Source of the DNA: Trochalopteron elliotii
Taxonomy: Eukaryota > Chordata > Aves > Passeriformes > Leiothrichidae
DNA: 64,000 nucleotides
NCBI GenBank assembly: GCA_024734555.1
Contig: JANPWX010000108.1
Location: 3,609,618 to 3,673,617 of the forward strand
Direction of reading: 5' to 3'
The notes beneath the pieces were generated by a model that was not told the origin of the DNA, ran no database searches, and saw only the letters and a list, made by a program, of their open reading frames with translations. A program made the position numbers and the translations under genes. This document shows, one piece after another, positions 51,901 to 64,000 of the stretch. The first letter of the stretch is position 1, and each line of letters opens with the position of its first letter.

Positions 51901-52289
51901 ATTATTTGCCATTAAATAATTAACTGGCAAAGAGAGCTCTCTTCTTCACTTGCTCTCTGGAAAGATGAAATTTGGAGAAATGGTCTGCAACACCTTTCAA
52001 TTCAACTTGGCATTGTAACATCACAGAAAACAAACCATTTAGGAGAAAAAGAGTTATATGAATTTCCGAAGCCAGTAAAACTATTTCCTGCTGTGCTATC
52101 TAAGGCTCGGAACTACTTAACAGCATTCACAGCAGATGCAAATGTTACAAAATTAAAGACACCTCACTTTGAAAGACTTACAGCAATCAGACTTAATTCC
52201 TTAACAACCAGAATCCTCCTTTTTTCCTTTTTAAATTCTATCCTGTTTGACAAGTTGCATATGGTTTTAAGTGACCTAAGGTGGCTTAC
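48984..52289 (-). other. PCCA: PCCA last intron
   Basis: This is the 3.3-kb intron between the last two coding exons (donor GTAAGC on the minus strand at 52289, acceptor CCCTAG ending 48984). No repeat family or extra exon is recognised. The moderately GC-rich part (49030-49260, 51180-51430) has short frames on both strands that I regard as chance. Confidence 0.8.
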
Positions 52290-52367
52290 CTTGCCTGTTT
52301 TAGCAGCAATCATACTGTTCTGCATTTTCATTGCTTCAATTACACAAATCTCTTGACCTTCCGAAAC
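52290..52367 (-). CDS. PCCA: PCCA biotin-attachment exon (partial gene)
   Basis: This 78-bp, 26-codon exon encodes [20 protein letters not shown] and AAKTGK in phase 0. It is bounded on the minus strand by the acceptor CACCAG and the donor GTAAGC. It holds the biotinylation motif AMKM; the Lys codon is at 52328-52326. Holocarboxylase synthetase is known to attach biotin to this Lys, which carries the carboxyl group between the active site of the alpha subunit and that of the beta subunit. The remaining N-terminal exons lie to the right, outside the window: I found no exon for the preceding SPMPG segment up to 64000. Long introns are normal for PCCA. Confidence 0.96.
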
Positions 52368-55300
52368 CTGGTGAAATTCAAGCAGTACAAAATGAGGATA
52401 AAGGATTTGAAATGTTCTAAGTGTGATGATTCTTATGGAAAATAAAAGGATTATTTTGTTAAATGCTATAAAGACTTTCATGACACAAGTCAAGTCAGCC
52501 AGTTACACAGTCACAACACAAACGACAATCACAAAACTGGCAGCAAAATAGGGAAAAAAAATCACCTGCTTAAAACTATCACCCCAGACAAACCTGAAAG
52601 GCTCCTCTCCTATCCCACCCATTCAGCTGCAGCTTCCACAGTTCACATTCCACAATCCACACCACCACAGTTCAACAGCAATTAAATGCGGAGCAAAATT
52701 TAATTCGTGCATTTTTGGCCGGGGAACTTCAGCTTTGCTTCGCTGTCGCAGGGCCAACAGATACTCATAGTGATTCAGAAGCCAAAAGTTCCTTGGCAGG
52801 TGTCTGGGGCAGCTTGGGCTGGAAGGTCCAGCAACACCCAGTGGGCTGATACTGAGGAGTATGTCACACCTCTGCACATGGCAGCCTCTGATGGTGGCTG
52901 ATGACTTTGGACTGACAGAAAGGAGCACATCACTGAGGAGCCACCAGCTCTCATCCACGGGGGGACAAATGCATCACTTTCACCACAGCTCACAGCTCTT
53001 AAAAGGAAACACTGAGGCTTCCTCTTTCTGTTTGTTTGTGTCCTGCTAACAGACATGTGCAAGCTCAAGGTCACCAGGAACCCATTAGGCTGCTCTGTTG
53101 GGCTCCCTGTGCCTCCCAGTCAGATCCTCCCTCCAGTGTCTTGGACCACCTTGTGCAGAGGAAACTGCCACTCAAGGCTTGACAGTGTTTGTGGAGGCTG
53201 CCTAAACAGGAGAGGCAAAATGGGAATTAGAATTTACCCAGTGTAACCCAGCAATCAGCTGGTCATTCTACGAAGATGATGCATGCCAGAAAGGAAGGGT
53301 GCCAGGACCTACATGCCAGGATTTAGGACCTGTGCACTTCCATGGAATGCCTGGTTCCAAGTGCCCACTACAAGTCTTTTCATTGGGCTCTTTTGCAGGT
53401 GGAGTCTGCTATTCCCTCATTAACCCAGCAAGTTTGGGATGCTTTCACTCTGATGTCAAAATTTCATTAAACAGGGTAATCTGAAACCTGCAGAAATCTG
53501 GTTTATGCACTGTTATATGTGCCAGTGCCTACAAAATGTTTGTTTATATACACACATATACACACACAGATATATTTCTCTAATTATATGTTAAATGAAT
53601 AATACATATTTAAGGACAAGTGTGTACCACTTTGGAGGAATATACTAGCAGACAGATGTGAAGTCAGAGATCAAATGTACATTGCATGAAGAACATTCCA
53701 AAAATGTAAGTAAAGCTATTTTTTTCACTAACTGACTGAAAAGCACTGATAGATACCTCCCTATGGATTCTGAGCAAAACAAAACAAAACCCATTACATT
53801 AAAAGGTGCTTACACACCCCTTCTCCAACAGATTGGCAACAAGAGTATGAGAGGTTTTGGAGGGTAAATATGGAAAGCATTTGCTATGGGAGTATGGCGT
53901 ACTAACTGGATATAGAGAATAACCAAAATGCAACACCCTGCAGAAATTCCATCCTCAGCTTCAGGCAAGCAGTTAAGTCATTAGCAGGTGTCCAATTTGG
54001 TGAATAGTATCAAAGACTTGTTCTTTGTCCCCAGTCATTTCCTCTCTATTCCATTTCCCTGTCTTTTGTCTTCTTCCTTCCACACCTGCTGCTCTACCCA
54101 TAGCTTTGTCCCAGCAGTTCACTCTTCCTTCTCTTTCTTCTTCTCCTCTCCTTTTCCTTGCCTCATTACTTTTCTTCCATCTGCTCTGAACTTTCCAAAC
54201 ATTTCTGAGGTTATGAGGAAGCAATTAATATCTACTTTGGATTCAAAGAGAAGGGAAAAAAAACAGGCAAAAAAGTTTATTGGAAGAGGGTGTTTTTTAA
54301 TAATGCTATTATTAAAACATGCATTTCAAAAACAACTTTGCCACCCTCTGGTTAAACTCTGCTATCAGAGAGCCAAGAACACAGGTCTGTAGAGGTTGCT
54401 GAAGATTGAGATGCTAAGGACAACAGATCTGAATTCACTGGCCTAATTACAAGGCCACAAGAAACTCTCTCCTTGAGCAGTTAAACTGTAACATGGCTTC
54501 ATCAGGAGGATGGTGTGCAAATGTACCAGTCAGCAATTATCTAAACAGAGTTCTGGAAACACATTATGGGAAAAGTACAGAATTGTCTCAGTAGATATAA
54601 GTATGGTGCTAAAATGGCAGGAAGTGTTAGTGATTGTGGGATGGAAATGTCCCTTAATCTGAATTTCTTCTCAGTTTCCCCTCTTTCTCAAAAATAAAGT
54701 TTTTGTGTTTTATATAATGCCTGCTGGGTTGATGACAAAGGACTCAGTGTCTGGGAAGGAAATAACCCCCACAACCCACAAAATTCATAGTTGAAGTATC
54801 CAGTTAACATCTAGTCTTACTGATTTGAAAGGAAGGAGGCACTTTCAGCAGGTACCACGTGTTGAAAATGCCGTGTCAGTACTTCTGATGATGTGCAATT
54901 TGTTGAAAATTACCTTGGTGTCACTTAAGCACAGAAGTTTAATTACTGTTCTTATGTTAAACCTTTACAGCTCCACTCATTGTGTTGAAAAGCGACAAAT
55001 CCTAAAATTAGGCACTTGTATCTCTCTTTCCTCTTTTTCAGTGTTTTGGGCATTGTCCAATTTCTTTCATTCTATAATTGCACATATCCTTTTGCCTGTT
55101 ATTTAGCCTGCAAATGAAAACCACAGCGATGTGTACAAGTTCTTGCTGTCTAACTTATTTAAGGATTTATCTGGGCCATTTTTAATGCTGTATTTTCATT
55201 GTATAATTTATTTCTTTCAGTGGATGGTAAACCAGTGAAAACCACCATCTTTACATTTCCATTTAGAGAGGTCTCAGTGATGACCCAAATCTGTCAAAAC

Positions 55301-55989
55301 AGGCAACTAAAACAAAAAAATCTCATTTATTTGAACCAAGTAAAGTAAAAGGGCTCATTTTCTTAAAAGAAATTAATCTCAGGTATCTTTTTCACAGAGT
55401 TACGCTACAGACAAATCAACATTTACACTGCTTGGTATACCAAAATAAATGAGTGATTAACTGCTAGACCTGCAGTCTGTATTTTAGCAGTTTATTTCTG
55501 CATGGTGCACTTCAAAGTAGCAGTTCAGTTTTGTTCTCCACAGAGTGAAAAGGAAAAAGAAACAGAAAAGAGAAAGAAAGGAAAAAAAAAAAAATCATTG
55601 AAGAGGAGGGTACTTAACATCTCGATGCTGCTAACAATTGTAATGTGAATTTGGGAACAGTCAGTGGTGCTGTTTGCGTAGCTCAGGGACTGCACGGTGG
55701 TTGTTCTCTCCACTGGCCTAAAGGTGACACATAGGACAGGGAACTGTCTCCGGTCATTTCCCAACCAAGCACCTCACGCCACAGGGTGGAAGCAGAACGT
55801 GAGAAGCAGCAACGCTGACCTGCTCTCAGTGCACCTACACGAGGACCACAAAGACTCTCTGCACTCAGAGATAGGGCTCTTTAAAGCTCAGGAGCACGAA
55901 AAGACGGCGCACACCCGAGGGCATTGCTACCACGGGATCTTTGTGAATATGGTACACTTTCTGCAGACTTCTGTGCGTCATCAGATAGA

Positions 55990-56650
55990 GACTTACTGAT
56001 TGTGACAGGACGTCTCCCATGTTAGGCTTACAAAATGGTCACAAGCCCCACAAGTCTTTCTGATAAACCCAATGGGCACTGATGTATTTCCCCGCTCTCT
56101 GTCTAATTGGTGTAAAGTTTGCAGATCTGAATCACCGATCTTTTATCCAGCTTGCTGCGTCCTCTCCTTTGACATGAGGTCAGGGTTCACATTCGCATCC
56201 GATTATCGAAGTGGCACTCATTAACCGGCAGCCTGCCTCACACCAAAATGAGTTCGCTGGAAGGGGAACTCGGCCCATTTACTCAGCAGATTTCAGCATT
56301 TTAAGGAGGCCTGAATGTCACACAGTATTGCTACATTTTGAGGAGTTTCAGACATCTCCAGCTGATGATTAATTGTGAGTGATGGGAAATAAAATCCAGT
56401 AAAGCCAGCTGCTTGCCATGGTCGGCAAAATTACTATAATGGATATAGGCTGCCAATTTTCCAGTTTTACTGGCAAGTCTTCCAAGTGTAATTAAGGGAA
56501 GTTATAAATGATATGGAAATCTATCAAGTCCCATTTATTTTCAGAGGACTCTTTCCCCTGAGACTTTTATCTTCAAGCTTATAGTTTGCTTTGTTGTGCT
56601 AATGATTTAAACCACTTCTTATTTCTGATTAAAGCCCCCAATATCCTTCA
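55990..56650. promoter_or_regulatory. Candidate conserved non-coding element in PCCA intron
   Basis: This repeat-free block has balanced composition, scattered CpGs (atccgattatcgaagtggca at about 56197) and several homeodomain-type cores: CTAATTGG near 56103, GATTAATTG near 56365 and GTAATTAAG near 56488. The look is that of a developmental enhancer. This is inference and conservation was not measured. Confidence 0.4.
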
Positions 56651-57719
56651 CAAGAAGTTAGATCCACTTTATTCAGAAGGATTTAAAGAAACAGAAGCCT
56701 TTTTAAAGTTGTGTTTGTAAGCCGTGCTGAGCTCTCACTTCCTCTATGGACGCATAACATAGCATCCTCCATCTTAGGCACCTCACTACCATCTGGATTT
56801 CTGCTTCTGAAAAATTCTGGGGACTGGGAAAGATTTGGTGGTGGGGAAGAAGGGAGAGAAAAGAGTGAATTAAAAAAAAAAATTAAAAAACCACCATCAA
56901 CAAAACCCCAACTTGCCTCCCAATCCTAAATCTTCCAAAAACAAAGATCGTAGGTGCTGCTTAGACACCAGGCATTTAGCACAGAGTGGTGTTGCTCACT
57001 AATGTTGTTTGATTTGGAATAAAAGCATGAAAATGATGTGCAAAGGCCTAAAATTGGAGATGTAAAGGATGACTGCACAGTATTCCATTTCTCAATTTCA
57101 TCCTTCAGAGCCACAAAATGGGGGTGATACAGTTACTGGATGAGATTTACAGTAACAGCTGTGGTCTTCCCACACAAGGGAGGACCTTCTAATGGGCTAA
57201 GGTCTGTTTTGAACAGACGGGGAGTAGCAAAACAAGGTTCCCTATTAAGGGTGTGCAGTAATATTCCTGATAAAGAAAATGAGTAGTGGTAGTCAGATTG
57301 GTTTAAAAGACCTAAATCTCCTTTCACTGTTAAAAAAAAAAAATATATAGAGCTATTTTAGAAAGTGCTAACTGCTAAATAAATGAAAGACATGTAAATG
57401 TAAGGGTTTGTTTTTTCCTTAATCTCCTCCCTACAAACTGTAAAGAATGCATAGGAACCAGTGCCAGGGGCATATGGCTTTCTCCTGTGCTGAACATTCA
57501 CACAAAAGACAGGTTCATCAGTCATTGGAGTATCTGGATAAAAAATTAGCTCCTGATGGATGGTATTTAGAGCTTACCTGCTGCTAGTACATTACCAGAG
57601 AAGCACAGGTTTTGAAACCCACATGACATTAGAAACTGCAGACCATGAAATACCCCACGTGCAGGCGCGCTCATAACGTGCACCAGGTTATACAAAATAA
57701 GAAATAAGCTATTTAAACC

Positions 57720-58000
57720 CTCTGCCTAAAATTGGGCCCGCTGCAAGGAACCCTGGGTCAGCCCTACACAGGCCAATTAATGCACAGCATCTGCTGTATA
57801 GAAGCCGTGCATGAAGCACTTCCGAATGATTTCAGCAATTAAAAGAAAACTGTTTCCTGCCTGTTTTGACAGCAACTGTTTCAATGCAAGAGTGAGCACC
57901 AAATCATTGTGTGCAGCTGAAAAAATTAAGTCTCTTTTTTTTTTATCTTGTGAAAAGGAGGTGGGAGGGATGAAGATTTCTTACGGAATCAGATCGTTCT
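57720..58000. promoter_or_regulatory. Candidate conserved non-coding element in PCCA intron
   Basis: This unique block includes ggccaattaatgcacagcat (about 57770) and gtgcatgaagcacttccgaa (about 57808), with CCAAT/TAAT cores. No frame is recognised as protein. Conservation was not measured. Confidence 0.33.
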
Positions 58001-58099
58001 TTTGTTGTCCGACATTCTGTGTTTTTCTGCCAAATTAGACAGAAGGCTCCGAGGGTTTACGGGGCCCTCTACAGTATCACCTTCTGGTGCACTGTGGCT

Positions 58100-58830
58100 C
58101 CCTAAAAAGACGGATCAATATCAACCCTGCTGATTTGCCTACAAAAGTGAAAATCCCTCAATTACATTTTTAAGACCATTATATTTAGAACACAGGTGCT
58201 CTGATGCATAACATTTTTAAGGCTCTTGGAGCTGAAGTGGAAAGAAACAATGACAGCCCAAAGAAAACATGAGCTTGGATTTGGTTAAAAGTGAAGCGAG
58301 AGTTGTATTTTATTGGTACCTCCTTCCTCATCTTTGGGAAGACACCAGTAAACATCACTCATAATTTCCACCATACTGCAGCTTAAGTCCCTGTTGAGCC
58401 TTTTAAAGTGAAAAGAGACAATGCAAGATAGTGCCACATGAAAGAGAGTTATCCTCTCTTGTAGCCTTCTGCAAAAATAATTGCAAACATGCATCTTGTT
58501 TATGCTTGTGCAAAATCAGTGAACCGTGAATTAAGTATGCATTCACTATTTATGAAGATACTGGGAATTTTGTTTGTTTATTTGTTGTTTAAACTTAGTC
58601 CATGCTATTATCATTCCCTTCCCAGATTCTTTTCTCTCTGACTTGCTGGCAATCTGGCAGCCAGCATCCAACAAGAAAACAAATCAAGAGGAATTGGATG
58701 AGCAACAATTGCAATTCCTTGGCATTGTCCATTATCATGTAAAATAATTAGTGCAAGTTTTCTCTTCTTTCCAAATTAACTTTGAAACCAGAGCTACAGA
58801 ACTGCAAATATAATTAGCAGCAATTAATAG
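58100..58830. promoter_or_regulatory. Candidate conserved non-coding elements in PCCA intron
   Basis: There are two neighbouring blocks (58100-58560 and 58640-58830) with words such as gcaacaattgcaattccttg and taaaataattagtgcaag, rich in AATT and TAAT cores and free of repeats. They may be one regulatory cluster with 57720-58000. Conservation was not measured. Confidence 0.33.
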
Positions 58831-61800
58831 TACTTGACAAATCACTACTAAACTTTTTTTGCCACACTCCTTTAACGAATGAATCTGAACATAGCACATC
58901 CCACATCTTCTGACCTCTGACTAAAGGTCACTGATGTCCCCCTGACAGCAATCAGCACTGGTCATTGCACTCCCACTTATCCAAAACACACTGCCCCAAC
59001 TGTCTCTGCCATCCCAGGGTGCTGGGGAAGTGATACACAGGCAGAGCACTTCTGGGGCTATTTTATTCTATTCTTCTGCTAACTCAGCCCGATCTGTATC
59101 GATCAACTTTTTTAGTAACAGCTAAAAAGTTGCTCATTACTTGAAAAGGCAAAGCACACCAAAATAATAATAAAAAAATTGTGTGAATTCATCTCAAAGG
59201 ATTGGTAACATTTTTTTTCCCCTAGGAGGAAACTCTAATAATATTGACTATTTCTAACTCATCATAATAGGATTTCCTTTTTAATTACACTGTACTTGAA
59301 CATGAATCTCAGACTGTGCAATTGCATAAATATGTAGTAAAATTTTTTCAAGTCAAATATAAAAAAAATACATCCATACATTATGAACTATTATTATAGT
59401 TAATTTTTTTTCAATGCAACCAGAATTATTACTTGTGGCCCCGTGTAATAAGAATGGTCAAATATTTGAATACTTTTACTCTGGAAATTATACAACCATG
59501 AAAAAGTTTTTATTTCCTGTTGATCAACAGGGTTTTTTTCCCCCCAAAATATAAACCCCAAGAAAATTGTCGAATACACAGAACCATAAAAACTATGTAA
59601 GGTTTGTGACCATATTTTGTCAAGTTTGCAAATTCCATTCAACTGACAAGTGGAATATGTATTTTCTCTGAAGAACAGGAGTGAGGAAAGGAGGGAAAGG
59701 GAAAGAAGAAGGAAGGACAACAAAAGAAAAAAATGTCCATATACAAGAGAAAAGTTGTATTTGAATTAAATAATATCTTACTAAGTTATTGATACCATAT
59801 TTATCCAAATAGAATGTGAAACTTAAGCAAATAATTTTTTACTATTTTAACCTGACGTTTTTCTGTTATAAATTGCAATTAGTATAAGATTAAAAAAGAG
59901 AATTTTTTTAAGATATTGAGGTCTGAATGGCAAATACAACATTAAACAACACACTACTGCCTGATGGCAACAGGTAAGGTTAAAACTTCACCCCTTCTTT
60001 CACAAGAATGAAGTAATGACAAACAGAATTTAGAAAGCTCTTCTGTTTTGGTTTTTAGTAGTCAGCATTTCAGCACCAGAGGTCAAACAAAACATCTTTT
60101 CCCATAGCAAAAACTTCCCAAGGCTTGTGAGATGGAAAATCATGAATAACAACTTTTTTAAACTATTCTTCTAAAGAATAACAAAAGAAATTGAAATAAA
60201 ATGCATGCAGCTGAACTGAAAGAGGAATGCAGTTTAAAACTTTTTTCTTTAATTACTTTTAAAGGGTGGAAACACAGCAATGTCTTTTGTAAGTTATACA
60301 ACTAAAAAAGTGGCCTTCAAGTTACACAGTTTTGAAATTACTGAGACAATTAGCATCTACATTTAACAGCTGACATTTTGGTAGGAAAAAATTCATCCCA
60401 TGCAGTATTAATGCCCATGGCTACACTAGCATAAATCTGAAATCATAATGAATTTTTATAGGAGAAAAGTGTCTTTTTAAAATGGCTTGAATGGTGAAGA
60501 CTTCCATAAACCTGGAGTAATCTTAATCTGCTGGAAAGAGAGGAAATTTAGAAACTTCAGTGAAAATAATTAATCGTCCTCTTCTTTTAGCTGTAGTCCT
60601 AAAAGACTCAGTAACACTGGGGTGTTTACCCAGAGGTGCTTTCCTCTTACATATGTAAGTGTGGGGGGAATCATTAAAGTGAGTCAGGCTGCTGGGTATT
60701 AGGCATTAGCTTACTGACTAATGCTTAGCTAAGTAATGACACCTGTCTGGCTAATGTTACTAAAAAGGAAAAACAACCAACAGAAATATACAGCTAATAG
60801 AAAAACACCTTTGCCCTCCTGACAGACAGAAAACTGAAAAAGCAAAAAATATGTTCATAGGTGAAAATACAGCAACGGCTGCAAGGCAATCAGGACAGTT
60901 AAGATCTTTCTTTGTTGCTGTGGACAGTTCAGACTACTAAATTTGGAATCAGTAGTGGGAATGCTTTGGGTGGGTTTGCTTTAGGAACAACAACATTGCT
61001 TTCTTTACCCGTGCAACCATTAGGATCTAGATCTTTCCCCACTCCTGCACTTCCAGTGCACAGAATCCTACACACACAAAAACCAAGTCAAACAACTCAA
61101 TACAAAGCAGAAATATTTTCAAGTGCCCACCCGTGTCCTGCCCTCTGAGTAAATAAAGGAATTTGTGCAGCTTTAGTAGTTTTTATCGTGCTGTCTTTGT
61201 GGTAGCTGTGGTGAGATTAGAACCACGTGTAGTGCCATCTCCACACTCTGGCATAAAAATTCTGCTGTGTGCTACCAGGGCTGGCTTGTGCTGCTACCAG
61301 GGTCAGCAAAAACTGAGTGAATTACTTGCCTGGACTCTTGAAGCCCAGTGGTTTCTCTGGCCCATGGCAACATGAGGAACCAAAAAGTAGTTCTCCCAAA
61401 ACCAAATTTCATCCTAATGCACATGGTCATTAATAACTACTTAGAAAACAAACATACAAACACCCTCATTCCCCAATAAGGGATATATTTCCTGTATTAA
61501 TGAGACTGTGTTGTCATGACAAATGTAATCTAAATTTAAATTTTCTTTCCCTAAATAATATTAACCTTCTTTCTAGTCAGCCAGATTTCTGTTTCATTGT
61601 TTATGTTGCTTTCTGCTTCTGAATGCCTTCATTGTGCTTCCAGGAATAACTGAGTGACAACTAATTACAGTCTTCTGATCACATGAAGGAAAATAAAGAA
61701 AGTAGAAAGTAACTAAAAACCTAAAGAAATTGGCAGCATCACAAGTTCTGCTTCTCCCTAAATGACAAACAGCACTTCCCTACTGTGTTACTAAAATCTA

Positions 61801-64000
61801 CAGATCATCTTACAGACAAAAGAAAATAAGTTCCTTGCATATGCAATATCTTTTGGCAAAAAATGAACTGAAAACTGCTTATCAGACCAGCTGGATAGAG
61901 GATGCTCACGCAATCTTCTATCAGGCTTCATCAGACCAAAGTATTTCTCAGCAACAGCAGCTGAAGGAGACCACTATGCTTCAAGTAAAAACAATGACAC
62001 ATAGAGTGGGGAAAACTAACCCAGAGATAAGCACTGCCCTCTCATTTGGCCATGGAAACGTGGAGAGGGACTAACAAAGGCCATGTGCTTTACCTGACCA
62101 GGCACGGTGCCCTGGAGCTCAACCGTAGGCAATAAACACGAGTTTGCAAGCACGGCCAGTCAGACAAAGATGAGGTGACCCTCTCTAGGCACTTTTTCAC
62201 CATTTGTTAAGTTACACCTGAGGGAGGGGGGTGACAGCTCAGGTCTCCGTGCTACTGATCACTCTGAGAGTGTCTCTGTGAGCACAGGGACTGTGCTGCA
62301 CCAACACTGTAGCGCACAGCTCACAGCTCAGGGCAAACAACCTCAGAGTAGCTATAACCTGACAGCTTTATTGCTAGCAGCAGCAACACCTGAGGGGAAG
62401 GACGGACAACTACCTCACATTCTCCCATTTTTCAGCTGTGCTGTTTTCACACACCGTGCAAATTTGAGCTGCCAAACCCAGTGGCAAGCACACAGAATAG
62501 GAGCTACTTAAATTCCCATTTCTCCAGCACACTAAAGAAATTAGACTTTTCCCAAGCAGTGCAACAAAAAGAGCTGTATTTATCAAGGAGCTACAGTTCC
62601 CTGCCCATCATGCCTTCAGCAGCTGTAGTGGGTGAGCTGGTTTCTGACAGACAGCCAAGACGCGTAATCTGAATCCCACCATCCCACTGCTTATTCAGTG
62701 CCGATAGCTGATGTTACCCTCCTTCACTAGCTGGCTCAGGTTTTTTTTTTTAACGTTTTGACACTAGTCCTGAAAAGGAAGGATTTAAGTTAAATCCTTT
62801 TCAATAACGCAAATGTGTTTTTTGCAATTAAAGCCACACAATTAGCAATGACAAGCTCAGGTCAGCAGAACATAGATTATGCTGTTCAAATGCTCTGCCA
62901 CTCAGTGCCTCCAGCAAAAAGCTGCAGGAGAGGAGAAGAGAAAAAAAAAATCTCACACACATTATTTAACAACTTGTGCTCTGATGCACAGCACCACTTG
63001 TAGATTTGTGGAGGAAGGTTCATTTATTTATTTACTTAAAATCCCTTAGGCTCTGGCCTCCTTCTCCACTGATTGTATTCCTTCAAGACAACAAGAACTA
63101 TTCTTCAGGGCAAGAAGGCTGGTAACATTTAGAATTAACTTCTCAAAAATAAATACTAAACAAATATTTAAAGTCTCAATATTCTTGACTTAAAAATGTT
63201 TCCGTTAATTCTTCACGAAAAGAAAAGCATTTGCTTATGATCTCCCTCATTCAGCCACTTGTATTGCCTTGGACAAAGAAAGCAGATTCCTCTGCCCATA
63301 TCATGACATAAAGAATAATTTTAATTGAATACTGGTCTTTTGTTTTAGACTATCAAACTATGTGTGTCCATGTATAGATCATAAACAAGAAAGCTAAGTG
63401 TAGAAGCTAGAAGAGTTTTTAATTTCATACTAGCTTAACTTATATCTGTTTCCTCTGAAATGTCTTTATTTCATTACGACAAACATTGGCACCTACACAT
63501 CTTTCATGTTGACATGATGACTCTGTTTTCACTGTACACAGACAGAAACGACCATATATTTTAAAACCAAAGGTGGTATCATAGCAAAATGTAAGCAAAT
63601 ATACCACTTTGCCAGCATGATCGATGACAGCCACCTGACAAGTGCAATGCTGATTTTGAATTTCAGATCTTGATCCCATTTTTGAATCATCTTCCAAGAA
63701 AAGCTAGGTTTCATTGCCATAAATTATGAACCCTGTGACTGAAGCTACATACATGTTTATGGCATCATTTAACTGACAACAGTACTTTAAAATTAATATG
63801 ATCTGATTCAAATATTCCTGTGTCTGCAATCAATCCCTCGTTTTCAATGGTTACAACCTTAGAAATAAAATATGATACAATGTGGTAGAATTTCATATAA
63901 AGCTGAGTTTAAGTCAGTGTTTATGCACAACTTTAAAACAAAAATTTGTTTCCAGATCAACTGGAAATCCCCAGAGCAGCATAATCCCTTGCCCTTCTGT

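Larger units (their letters stand above)
52368..64000 (-). other. PCCA: PCCA intron (11.6 kb, continues outside)
   Basis: This is upstream intron sequence of PCCA. No further coding exon, CR1 or LTR is seen. It includes several blocks that look like conserved non-coding DNA (55990-56650, 57720-58000, 58100-58560, 58640-58830), AT-rich stretches (59160-60000) and small TA/CA runs (53530-53575). All reading frames of 60-134 codons here lack recognisable protein sequence. Confidence 0.75.

Noticed and set aside
1..64000. CRISPR arrays, operons, tRNA or rRNA genes
   Set aside because: No regularly spaced direct repeats were seen and no tRNA or rRNA sequence was recognised. The window is vertebrate nuclear DNA.

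Overview
The window looks like a bird genome, probably a songbird. It carries many fragments of CR1 retroposons with the typical avian 3' ends, plus a retroviral solo LTR. Its gene order TMTC4 - GGACT - PCCA is the one I know from human chromosome 13q32.3. Genes are split into small exons with GT/AG borders. There is nothing prokaryotic here, and most reading frames over 60 codons are chance.

Layout. (1) 1-12263, + strand: the last seven coding exons of TMTC4, an ER membrane O-mannosyltransferase of cadherins. Joined, they give 780 nt in one frame, coding 259 residues that tile exactly as seven 34-residue TPRs plus a 21-residue basic tail. The introns hold CR1 fragments and an LTR-like block. 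(2) 12264-19980: TMTC4 3' UTR and intergenic DNA, with a solo LTR (17501-18260, minus) and a long CR1 (18440-19165, minus). (3) 20006-20880: a CpG island interrupted by a 358-base assembly gap (20277-20634), the best candidate for the GGACT promoter and 5' UTR exon. (4) 20900-45614: probably one long GGACT intron, CR1-rich up to 38.2 kb. (5) 45615-about 48280: the GGACT coding exon (153 residues, catalytic Glu at position 82) and its 3' UTR. (6) about 48640-64000, minus strand: the last two coding exons of PCCA and a long stretch of the preceding intron. The two exons encode the biotin-carrier end, including the biotinylation motif AMKM.

TMTC4 and GGACT run in the same direction; GGACT and PCCA converge tail to tail. 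The three proteins do unrelated jobs (ER glycosylation; clearance of gamma-glutamyl-lysine crosslink products; mitochondrial propionyl-CoA carboxylation), so the arrangement is conserved synteny, not an operon.

From about 40.3 kb to the end I find no clear CR1. That part contains blocks rich in TAAT-type homeodomain cores that look like conserved non-coding DNA. In vertebrates the developmental genes ZIC2 and ZIC5 lie beyond the 5' end of PCCA, so these blocks are candidate long-range regulatory elements. This is inference and needs an alignment. I found no clearly novel system; the most useful leads are these blocks, the gapped CpG island and the LTR.
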